Source: DASVFB01 sp963766345 (lineage in GTDB: Bacteria > Actinomycetota > Thermoleophilia > Gaiellales > Gaiellaceae). From it: a DNA stretch of 64,000 bases. Made by a program: the position numbers and the translations under genes. The first letter of the stretch is position 1; each line of letters starts with the position of its first letter. The notes beneath the pieces are model-generated. The model was not told the DNA's origin, did not search any database, and saw only the letters and a program-made list of their open reading frames with translations. The stretch covers positions 310,001 to 374,000 of the forward strand of contig CAVXZL010000012.1 in the NCBI GenBank assembly GCA_963766345.1, given 5' to 3'. Positions 51,801 to 63,800 of the stretch are shown piece by piece.

Positions 51801-54800
51801 CAGCGGCGGCGCGATCAGGTCGGCGCGCAGGTACGGAATGTCCTGCCGGACGATGCCGTGGTCGCCGAAGATGATGTCCTTGTACGCGCTGTCGGGGCCG
51901 CTGCCCGGGTCGACGTACGCCGGCGCGGGCGTGTAGCCGAGGACGACGCCGACACCGGGGAAGTCGCCGTGCAGCGTGTCCCTGCCGGCGGTGAGGTCGT
52001 CGCGTACCGGGCTCGTCACGCCCGGCGCGGTCGGAATGTCGAGGTTGCGGCTGAGCACGTCGACGTTGATACCCGAGTCGCCGTAGATCTGGTCGATGCC
52101 GCGGCCGCCGACGATCAGGTCGTCGCCCGAGCCGCCCGCGAGGAAGTCGCCGGCCTGGCTGCCGTAGATCACGTCGTCGCCCGGGCCGCCGTACGCGGTC
52201 ACGCCGACCGTCACGCCCGTCGTGCCCGTGCTCGTCGAGCCGAGCCCGGACGCCGGCAGCGCCGAGAATGCGAGGCTCGCGTCGATGACGTCGTTGCCCG
52301 AGAGGTGGTACGGGAACGCGGTCGGGAAGTAGTAGAAGTCGTCGGCCGTGCCGATCTGGTTGAACGGCTTCTTGTAGACGCACGGGCGACTTCGTCGGAT
52401 CGCTGTCGCCCACCTGGCCCTGGACCGCCGGGACACCCGACAGGACGAGCGTGTCCGTCGAGGCGCCGGAGACGACGGTGAAGAGCGCGCCGCCGATCCT
52501 GACCATCTGACCGTCGAGGAGACCGCCCAGCGACCAGTGCGAATGGTCGTTGCTCATGACCTGGTTGCCGGTGATCACGACGCCGCCGGCGATCGTGAGC
52601 GGCAGCAGGTCGTCGAAACGCGGCGCAACCGGATTCGTGGTGCTGCTCGAGTACCACTTGCCGTCCTGAGACGTGTCGCCGTAGATCACGAGCGGCGACG
52701 TCGGGCCGCCGGCCGCAAGCGTCGACGCGTCTCCGGTGACGACGATCGTGTCGCCGCCGACGCGCGCCGTGCCCGTCTTCGGGTCGATCACCCTGACGGT
52801 CGTGCCCGTGAGCGTTCCCTGCGCGGCCGGGACGCCCGCCAGCGTGAGCGTGTCGCCGGAGATCGCGGAGATCGTGATCGCCGCACCGCCGCCGATCGAC
52901 ACGAGCTGGCCGACGGCGAACCCGGCGTCGGCCCACGGGGTGTGGTCGAGCCGCTGTACGGAGTTTCCGGTGACCGTGAAGTCGCCCCTGATCTCGAGCG
53001 TGTGGTTGCCGCCGCCGTGGACGGTCGTGATGCCGCCGTGCGCGGACGGCGGTGTTGTCCGGATCGACGCCCGCAGGCAGCGGGAAGTGCTCGTCGTCGA
53101 TGCCCGGCGCCGCTGTTCGTTCCGGGGTGATCGGGGCCGGGCACCAGCGTGCTCGTGATCGTGACGTGGTCGTTGCCCTTGCCGAGCAGGAGGTTGACGA
53201 CCTCGATCGTCGTCTTCGTCGACGACGGGTCGATGACCTCGTGGCCGTTCCCGTCGTGCGTGACGACGATCGTGCTGTAGCCGATCCCGCGCGGGACGAG
53301 CGTCGACTCGCCGAACGCCGTGCCGGCCGAGAAGTCGGGCAGCGCGGGCACCATGCCGAAGCCCGTGATCCCGACGCTCGTGATCTCGCCGACCTTGTCC
53401 TGCTGGCTCGAGTCGTCGAAGACGTTGAGCGTGTCGACCTGGAAGTACTCCGGCGGCTGCGGCGCGATGCTCAGGAGCTGGCGCGTTGCGCTCGTTCGGC
53501 AGCATGATCGCCGGCTGCAGCGAGCGGTCGGCGCCGGTGAGGCCGCCCTCGACCTCGAGCGGGCCGCGGATCCTGGTGAGCAGGTGCGGGAGCACCGGGA
53601 ACGGCTTCGTGTTCGTCCGGAAGAACGGGATCGTGAAGTTCGGGTCGGCCTTGAGCTCGATCGTCTGCGGCACGTAGAAGTTCGAAGGCGTGAACGTCAC
53701 CTGCGCCGCGGTCTCGACGACGGTCACGGTTCCGGCCGCGGCCGCGACGATCGCGTGGGACGCCGTGAAGTGCATGACTGTCGCGTACGAGCCGGCCGGG
53801 CCGTCGATCAGCGCGATCTTGTAGTCACCGGCGTTCGGGCCGCCGACGATCCGGATCCACTGGCCCTCGAGGAAGCCATCGGCGATCCAGTTCGAGCCGT
53901 CGCTGCGCGTGATCGAGTTGGTCGCCGGGTCGAAGGAGACGCTGCCCGTGAAGCTGCCGATGTCGATCAGCGCGTCGATCTTCACGTTCGTGAGCGAACC
54001 CGTGCCGAACATCGTCCCGGCCACGGCGACCTGCACCGTCATGCTCGCGTCGCCGACCGTCAGCACCTTGTACGTGGCGGTGAAGCCTTGCACCTGGATC
54101 AGCTGGCCCGGCTTGAAGCCGTCGCGCGTGAAGCTGCCGAGCTCCGAGCCGGCGCCGCGGGTGATCGTCGTCGCCGTCGTGTCGACGTTCCCCGTGAACT
54201 GCGTCGAGTGGCGGATGCCGCCGATGACGGCGTACTGCGCGGGCGTGACGGCGACGCCGTTGATCGACGAGACGTTCGCCTGCCCGTCGCCGACGATCGA
54301 GACGGTGACGTTGCCGGCCGGCTGCTCGGTGAGGCGGATCGTGTAGCTGTCGCACGGCTTCGACGCGGCGCTGCACGGCAGGCCGTTGTTGAGCAAGACG
54401 GTGCTGCCGCCGGTCTCGGCGACGACGACGTTCGGCGTGTCGTCGTCGTAGGTGTCGACCGCGAGCAGCTGCTGCGGCACTGCGTTGTAGCTCGTGTCCT
54501 GGTTGGCGAACGCCGTCGTGACGATCGTGTGCTTCAGGACGCTCGTCTGCGGATCCTGGGGCACGAAGTCGTCGACGGCGCGCACCTTGACGACGATGCC
54601 GCTCCTCCAGGTCGTGCTGTCGAACGTCACGACCGCCGTCGAGACCCAGTTCACGCCGCCGTCGACGGAGAACTGGAGCCTGCCGTCTGCCGACGCGTCG
54701 ATCTGCACCTTCACGAGGCTCGGGCCGAGGAGCTCCTTCGCCAGCGTGAGCCGGTAGCTGTCGAGCTGTTGCGTGACTGCCGTGCCCTCGATCACGACGG

Positions 54801-57800
54801 TCGAGATGTCCACGTTGCCGGCCGTGTCGAGCTGCGTCACGACGAGGCCGGCCTGGTCGTTGTCGAGCACCGTCACCTCGACGTTGCGCACGGCGATGTT
54901 GTCGTAGTACGGCGCGTTCGGATGGGCCGGGTCGAACCGGTCGTCCGGTGCGATGACGCTGTGGCTGATCGTCACCGTCGTCGGGCCCTCGGCCGCGAGG
55001 TCGTCGACTGCCGTCAGCCAGACCGTCTGATCCTGCTGCCAGTTGCTCGCGTCGAAGACGAGCACCAGTGTCCGGTTCGGCACCCAGGTGGCGACGCCGT
55101 CGACCTGGATCGTCCGGTAGAAGTCGGCCGTCGACGGCGTCGCGGAGCCGCTCGCGAGGAGGATCGTGTCGGCCGCGGCCGGCACCGGGCCGCCGACGGG
55201 CCGGACGGCGAGGCACGTGCCGTTCGTCGAGTTCTGCAGCGCACAGGCGGCCGAGATCGTCACGTAGACCTTGCCGTTCGGCGCCGCCGCGAGGTGGACG
55301 AGGTAGCGGTCGACGAAGACGAGCGTCCCGTTGATGTCGAGGCCGCCCTCGCGCACGATCGTCGTCCCGTCCTGCACCGGCGAGCCGGTCGGCGTCACCT
55401 CGGTGATGACGACGCCCCCGCTGGCCGGGGTGGCGACGTTGTAGTCGATGCCCGGCGCCGGGAGCCCGTCGTAGCCCGAGTCGGTCGTCGACTGGACGAG
55501 GTGGTTGATCGCGCCGCTCGCGCCCTCGAGCTCGCGGGTCTGGATGTCTGCGGTGACGCTCGAGGCGACGTTGATCGTGTCGCTGCCGAGCCCGCCGATC
55601 ACGCGGTAGAGGACGCCGAACGCCGTGGACTGGACGAAGAACTGGTCGTCGCCCTCGAGCCCGTCCACCTCGACGACCTCGACGGTCGTGTAGCGGACGC
55701 TGAGACCGGCGCCGAAGATCGCCTTGTCCGTGACGACGATGTGGTCGGCGAACTCGGTTCCGAGCACGACGACCTTGTCGAAGCCGTTGCCGCCGTCGAC
55801 CGAGACCGGCGCGTTGACGTTGTAGCTCACCTGGTCGGAGCCCTGGCCGCCGCGGATGAGCGTCTGCTCGGCCGTCGAGAAGCCGCCCGTCGTCCTTCGG
55901 CACCGCAACGCTCGAGCCGTCGGTCGCGCATTGGCCGTTCGCCGTCTGGCACTTGATCGTCCCGTCCGGGTTCGTCTCGGCGAGCGCGAAGCCGCGGACG
56001 ACGAAGAGGTCGTTTCCGTCGTCGCCTTCGAGCCGCAGCTCGGCGTGGTTCGAGTAGACCGTGAACGTGTCCTCGCCGTCGCCGCCCTCGGCCACGAGCG
56101 GCGCGCTGGTGCCCTCGCTCAGGTAGCCGCGGGTCGTTGCGATCGTCGGGAAGGCGTCGTTCGGGTTGTCGACGTTCGTCGCGTCGCGCAGGAGCCCGTA
56201 GATCTGCCCGATCTGGAACGTGTCGTTGTCCGCGCCGCCGTCGAGCGTCGTGATCGTGCTGTTGTCGTCGACCGCGAAGAGGTCGTTGCCGCCGAGGCCG
56301 TAGACCTGGAGCCGTCCGTTGTCGTCGGCCGAGTAGTTGATCCGCTCGACCGCGAACGACCCGGTGGTGACGATGCCGGTGCTGACGTCGGTGGTGCCGC
56401 GCGCGCCGGCGATGTCCGTGTGGAGGACGGCGACGAAGGCAGGCCTGAGCGCAGTGCTCTCGTTCGTGCAGTGGTCCGGCCCGACGCAGCCGATCGCGGT
56501 CACGCTCCGCAGCAGGAAGATGTCGTCGTACGGCTTGTTGTTCTGCTGCGCGTCGAGGCCCTTGTGTGCGGGGTCGTTGCTGTCGAAGCCGTAGATCGCG
56601 ATCACGTCCGCCCCGCCCGTCTGCGCGTCCGCGTTCGCGCCCGGATCCGGAGTAGGCACGGGCTCGGCGCGCGCGCCGGTGTCGAGGACGTTGATCACGT
56701 AATTGCGGGCGGCGCCGAGGCTGCCTTCGGTGAAGATCCTGTAGACGTCGTTGCCGGCCTGGCCGTCGAGCATGAGCGTGTCGCCCTGGTCGACAGCCAT
56801 CGTCTGCAGGTGGTCGACGACGAACAGGTCCTCGCCGTCACCGCTCGGCCCGGCGTCCTGCGCGATCTCGTTGTCGCTGCCGAAGACGCGGGTCTTCGCG
56901 CCCAGGTCGGTGTGGTCGAAGTCGAAGTAGTCGACGTCGAAGTTGCCGAAGATCAGCGTCAGGTCGGTCTTGTCCTTCGAACCCGTGCCGCCGAGGAGCA
57001 CCGGATCGAAGAAGCCGCCGACGCGTCCGGCGAAGTGCATGTTCGTGCCCCACCCGGCGTCGATCCGAGTCGCCGGCTCGTCCGGGACGTCCTGCGCCGG
57101 GTCGGTCGCGTCCGCCGTGTTCGAGCGGTTCGCGTCCCCGTGGATGTAGATCGTGCCGCCGGCGACGATCTCGTACGTCGCGGGCTCGTCGATGTCGTCG
57201 CCGACCCAGAGGTAGACGTTCTGCGCCGCCCAGATGCCGCTGAGCGTGCCGCGCGCCGAATTCGTCGACGGCGCTGCGACCTTCGGCTCGCTCTCGGCTA
57301 CGAGTGACCTGCACATCGCCGTGTCCGCGCCGCAGACGAGGAGGTCGAGGTCCTCAGGCGTGGCGTTGCGTGTATTCGTGTCGGTCGGGAACGGCGGGCC
57401 GCGGATCCCGTTCGTGTCCGGCACCGTCAGACGCACGTTGCCTGTCAGCGCCTTCGCCGCGAGGAGGACGAGCTCGTTCTCGGTCTCGGTGATGTAGATA
57501 CTGCCGCCGGCCTCGGCGAAGAGCCTGCCGGTCGCGAAGCCCGCGGTCGAAGAGTTGATCTCGAGATCGTTCTCCGGCACGCCGATCCCGCCGGTGCCGC
57601 CGGCCTTGAGGTCGATGCGAATCGCGACGACGTCAGCCGCCGCATCGTTTGCGGAGTCGAGGATCGAGCCGCCGCGCGTCACCAGCGAGGCGTCGGTCAC
57701 GTGCGCCGGGTTGCTCTGGCCCGACTCGTCTTGCCGCGCCGTCACGAGGCCGACGCGCAGGTCGTCGAGCACCTCGTAGAGGTACGTGCCCAGCTCGGCG

Positions 57801-60800
57801 TCGGCGTCGAGATGGCCGGTCGTGGTGATGTTGTCGTCGAGGTTCGTCTCGAGGAAGTCGCTCTCCGTGCCGATCGAGCCGGTGATCGCGGTGAGAGTGA
57901 TGTTGTCGCCCTGAACGTCCTGCGGGTCGGTCGCGCTCATCTTCTGGTGCGTCGCCGGATCCGCGTCCGCCGGATTCGAGTCGAGGATGCTCACCGCGGC
58001 GGTCAGCGTGACGTTCGACCCGCGCGAGCGGATCAGGCCGACGCGCATGTCACCGGAGACTTCCTTGAGCGTGACGTGACCGTTCACGTTCACGTCGATC
58101 CAGCCGGTGCCGGTGTCTGCGAGGTCGGTGAAGCCCTCGATCGAGATCTTCGTCGGCGAGTGGCTGTCGGCGGCGAGGCCGGAGGAGTCGAGGAATCCCT
58201 CGACGTCCTTGACGCGGATGTGCCTGCCGGCGAGGAGGCCGGGCATCTCCGGCGCGGTCGCGTCGCCGCCGGTGACGAAGTCGCCCTGGAGCGTCGTGGT
58301 CCTGTAGCCCTGTAGGCGGGTATCGCCGAGCGTCTCGAGCGTCCGCGGCAAGAGCTCGTTGCGAAGCGCGAACGTGTAGAGGCTGTTGACGGCGGTCGCC
58401 TCCACCGGGGTCGCGCTCGCGTGAGCCTTCTTCAGCGCCGCCGTCAGCGTGATGCCGGTGCCGGACTCGCCCGCGGTGCCGACCGTCAGGATCACGGCGC
58501 TCTCCTCGTCGTTGCCCGTGTCGAGGAGGATCGTCTGCCCTGCGACGAGGCTCGCCACGCTCGAGACCTTGATGTTCGTCGCACCGATAGCCGTCGCGGC
58601 GGCGAGCGTCGCGGCCTGAGCGGGGTACGCGGCCGCATCGTGCTTCGTCGTCCCGATGTCGGGCCGGAAGTGGACGAGTACGCGGTGTCCGTCCGGCGGC
58701 GCAAAAGTCCCGGTCTCGTTCTCGACGATCACGATGACGCCCGCGTCGGTGGCGAGACCCGCCTGGCGCAGACCCGTGCGCAAGATGAGATCGTCGTCGC
58801 GGCCGGCGTCGACGAGGTCGATCGGGACGTCGATCTCGCCCGCCGGGCGCGTGAACGTCGCGCCGAGCAAGTTGGCGTTCGTGACGACCGGATCCGCGAG
58901 CGTCACCGTGGTCTTGTTCGCTACCGGGTCATAGCCGACGTCCGCCACGGTCGAGTGCGCCGTCGTGCCGTTCACGTTCAGGTCGACGCCGAACCCGAAC
59001 CCGATCGCGTCTCGGCGGTCACCGGTGGCAGTGAACGTCCTGTTGTCGACCCGCGTGAGCCCGCTCGAGATCGTGAACGTGGAGGCGACCGACGACGGGA
59101 CGCGGTCGAGGCCGCGGAGCGACAGGTAGATGTCGCTCGTCGCGCCGCCCGCCTGCGCGAGCAGCGTCGACGTCCGGAAACCGTCGACGGTCGGCCCGTC
59201 GACGCGCTTCTTCTCGATGAACTGGATCAGGTCGACCTCGATCCGTCCCGACGAGCTGCCGATCGAGCCGGCGGAAGTCTGGATGTCGAGGATGTTCGTC
59301 GTGATCCGCGGGATGACGCCGGCCGCGGCGCTGACGTCACCCGTGGACGCGTCGGTGATCAGCGTCAGCCCGACCGGGTTGTTGATGTCGCCCGTGAGCA
59401 CGATTCCGCCGAGGCCGAACTTCTCGATTGCGACGAGGCTCGGCGACACGCTCGAGTGCAGGTCGAACTGGATCGGCGCAGCGCCTCCCGGCACGAGCTC
59501 CACGGTCGCGTCGCCGCCGGCGAGGTCGTTGATCACGTCGATCTTGCCGACCTTCATCTTGAGGCCGGAGTAGTCGACGATCGTCACGCTCGCCAGGTTG
59601 TCGCGCATGTCGAAAATCGGCCACGGATGATCCGTCGTTCCCGCCGCCTGGTCGTTCGCGATGTTGTGGCTGTTGTCCGCCGTGTTGGTGACGCTGTCGC
59701 CCACGAAGTGGGCGTTCGCATCGGCGATGAAGAGGATGTCGCCGTAACCCGTGTTGCCGATGCTTGCGATCGTGTAGCTCAGGTCACCGTCGGGATCGAC
59801 GGAGTCGCCGACCGACGGCGTGTAGTCGTAGCTCCGGTCGTCCGGATGGGCGTCGTCGACCAGCTTCACCGCGTTGACGGCCTCGACCGTGCCGTCGGCG
59901 CCGACGACGAGCAGCGGGTTTCCGTCCATGCCACCGAGGATTACGACGTCGGCGTCCCACCTGATCTGACTAGTCCAGTCTTGCGTGTCGTTCTCGTAGT
60001 GGATGCCCTCGATGAGGCCGGAGAAGAAGATGAAGCCCATGTGTGCCGCCGCGTACAGCGCCAGCTGTAGCCCCGGCAGGGTCGGGCGGACGGCGCCGTA
60101 CGGCACGATCGTGACGCTCGATCCGCCGGCGGTGAAGTCGATGGCGGCGCCGCCGGGTGTGCTGGCAAGCTGGAAGGTGTCCGCCGTCGCATTGAGGACG
60201 TAGTACGGGGCCCAGGTGTCAATCGCAAACGGGGCAGTCGCCAGGGGCGCGTCCGCCGCGTAGACCGTGACGCGGTCGCCGCTCTTGAACCCGTGACCCG
60301 TGGCCGTGAGGGTGTTGGTGCTCGTGTCGATCGTCACGGCGGTCGCGGGCACAGCGCTCCGCGGGCCGGCGACCACAAGTGCTGACTTGTCGAGGAGCGT
60401 GAGGTTCGAGAGCGCGTCCGTCCCGCGCGTGTGGCCCTCCTGCGGGAAGATGATTGCAACTGCGAGATCCTGCGCGTGGCGCGTGATCGTGATGTCGCCG
60501 GTGTGACGCGCCTCGATATCGACGCCGCGCAGGCCCGTGATCGTCGTCTTCGGGGTGCCGCCGACGACGTGGACGAAGGTGTCGGAGAAGGCGTCGAGGT
60601 ATGCATCGGAGAACGCGCTCGCCACTCCGATCAGGATCGGGGAATACGCGGTGGCGAACGCCTCCACCTTGACGTTGAGCCGGGACACCTGCGCGACCAG
60701 GCCGACCGTCAGTCCCTTGATCTGTGCCCCCGCTTCGACTGTGACGCCGCGCTGCGCGTGGTCGTCAGACTTGCCCAGGCGGACGCCCCGCAGCGTGTCG

Positions 60801-63800
60801 TTGCCCTGGTCGTCCTTGTTCGTGTTGTCCGAGTCGGCGCCGGCTCCGAGGGCGACCGAGTAGGTCTCGGAGTGCGTCGACATCGTCGTCTGCGAGTCCA
60901 CGCCGATCGCGATCGCGCCTCCGGCGACGATCGACGCGTTTTCCTCGATCTCGACGTTGACGTCGTTCGTGACCTTCGCCGACGTGAACGCGATCTTGCC
61001 CGAGAAGAGACCGCCGCCGACCGAGCGCGCGATCGAGACGAGCTTGTGGTCGTTCGAGGCGAGAATCGTCACATCGCCGCCGGCGGTCAGCTCCGTCGAC
61101 GACGCCACGGTGGCGGTGGTCGGCGTCTCTCCCAGGTCGATGAACGCGGTCGCCTTCGCGACCGTGATCACGCCGCCGCCGGCCGTGTCGGCGTTCGCGA
61201 GCGTGTCGAAGGACGAGATCGCCTGCAGCACGATGTCGGCGCCGGCGTCGATCTTGCTCGCTGCCAGCGTCGCGGTGACGACCGGCGAGCCGTTCAAGTG
61301 CGCGTTCGGGAAGCTGAAGTCGCCGACGCCGCCGTCCCCGCCCTGTGAGGACGCTACGGACTGTCCGTCTCCCGGCGGCGGCGACACGGAGCTGAGCGAC
61401 TCGCCGGACGGCGCGAGCAGCCTTTGCGGGCCGCTCCCGGTCGACGAGAGGTTCGCGAACAGCGCCTCCGACCCGGGCGCCGCGTCCATCACGACGGCAC
61501 CGAGCAAGTGCGGCTGGCTCAGGGCGGCAGTCAGCTCCACGCCGGTTCCGCCCGCGCCCGCGGTGCCGACCGTCTTGATCGTCCGCGCCTCGCGGTTCCC
61601 GCCCACGTCGACCACGATGGTGTGGCCGGCGACGAGCCCCGCCGTGCTGTTGACCTTGATCGTCGTCGCGCCTGCGGCTGCGGCCGCCGCGAGCGTCGCC
61701 GACGGGAGATCGAGGTCGACCTCCACGAAGCCGATGCCGTGCGTCCCGGGACGGTGCAGGCCGTTGAGCGTGATCGCGTCGATGCCGCCGTGCGTCGCCT
61801 TGAGCTCGATCGTGTCGTCGCTGCTCGAGACACTCTTCACGTAGTAGGTCTGCCCGTCGGCGAGCCCGTCGATGGAGCCCTCGAGCGAGTGCTGGTCGAG
61901 GTCGGAGTACAGCGCCCAGCTCGCCGCCGTGCTGTCCGAGCCTGAGTACTTCCGATCGAGGGTGACCGACGTCGCGCTCGTCCGCGCCACGATCCTGTAG
62001 ACGGCCACACCGAAGCGGAGCAGCTTGTTGACGTCGCTCGACTGGAAGTTCGCCGACGCCGCGGTGAACTGCGTCGAATCATGCGTGACGTGGCCGTCCG
62101 TGCCGGTCGCGATGAGGATCTTCAGCTGGAGCGGCGTGACCTGTTGCTTGATGTCGTCGGCGGTGCCGGGGTCGCCGTCGGGGCCAACAGCGGCGGGGCA
62201 CAGGGTCGAATCGCCGTCCGTGCCGACGGCCCTGCAGTACGTGTCGGCAAGCTGGATGACGCCGTCGCTGCGCTTGATGACGTAGTACGTCCCGCCGCTG
62301 ATCAGCGTGCCGCCGGTCTGCAGCCCGATCGGCTGCCCAGACCGGTTGACGTAACGCACGGCCTGCCCCGACACGAGCTTGGAAGCCACGTCGGTTCCGA
62401 CGAAGAGGTTGTTTCCGCCGTCGTTGTGGAAGATGACACCGCAGTGGTCGGGGAGGAGGGCGTACAGGGGGCTGCCCGGGCACGGTCCCGAGAGCGGCAC
62501 TTTCACCGTGTTCCCGTTCGCATCCGTCGCGCTCGTCAGCTCGATGTCGACGGACGCGTTCGTGAACCCGAATGCGACCGGCGCGCGGTAGATGACGGCG
62601 GTGTCGACGGTCAGCCCGGTCGGGATACCGGACGTGAGCTTCAGGTGCGTCGTCGCCGAGTTGCCGACGGTGACGTCGAAGGGCGCGTCGTCGGCGGCGA
62701 GCGCCGCCTCCTTCGTCGCCATCAGCTTGATGACGTTGTGCGGTGAGTTCGGGTTCGCCGCGTCGAGGACGCGGACGTAGTAGACCTGCAAGGTCGCGTC
62801 GCCGGTGGTGTTCGTGCACGGAGCGAGGTTCGCGTGCGCCGTCTGCCACGACGCGATGATCGACGGCCCTGTATGCGGGTCGTAGTAGACGCAGTCGCCG
62901 CTCTGGAACGGCTGCGTGCCCGCGAACGTGATCGTCTCCTGGAGCGGGTCGACGCTGGTGAGCCGGAAGAGCGAGCCGAGGCGGATGTTGTCCTGCCCCG
63001 CGTCGAGCACGGTGTAGACGGTGCCGCTGTGCAGCCCACAGATCTCGGTCCAGCTCGGATCGGGGTTGAGGGAGCCGGGATCCGTGCACGTGTTCGTGCC
63101 GCCGGAGTACCGGACCGACGCGCCCTCTCCGATTCCCGCGTACGTGAAGTCGAGCTTCTCCCCGGTCACGTCGACAGCGTCGATCGTGTCCACCGGCACG
63201 GCCGCACCCGCTCTCGTCAGCTCGGCGCGCACCTTGATGCTGCCTTTCGCGACGACGACGGTCGAGCGGGCCGCGCCGTCGGTGCCGATGTGCGCGTCCA
63301 CCGAAGGGGCGAGCGTTGCGGTGGCATCCGGGGAGCCGACGGTGACGACGCCGCCGCCGAAGGCGTTGCCGGTCGCGTCGGCCTCGGCCCGACCGATCGC
63401 GGTGACCATCACGTTCCCTCCGATCGCGACGGGTGCGGCCGCGTTCGCGAGATCGCCGATCGTAACCGCATCACCGATGTACGCCTCCGCTTTCGGCTGG
63501 CTCGTCGCGGTCGCGTGCGCACCCTTGATGTCGATCACGGCGCCGGAGCTGTAGACGCCGGTGGCCGATGCAGGCGCGCCCTCGATCTCCGCGCTGATCG
63601 TGATGTTCCGGGCCCCGGGCACCGACACCGCGTCGCCGATGAACGCCTTCGTCGCGGCGCTGTCGGTCGCGGTGACGAACAGCTCGCCGACGCTGATGAC
63701 GCCGCCGCTGCCGCCGCCGCCGTTCGCCTTGGCGAACGTCGACGACAGCGTGCTGATCTCGATGTCGTCCTCGGCGGTGATCGTCGTCCGCTGGTCGCTC

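Noticed and set aside
49300..52340. Dense short DNA repeats resembling a CRISPR or satellite
   Set aside because: They encode GGxGxD nonapeptides in one frame with variable spacing, the RTX signature.
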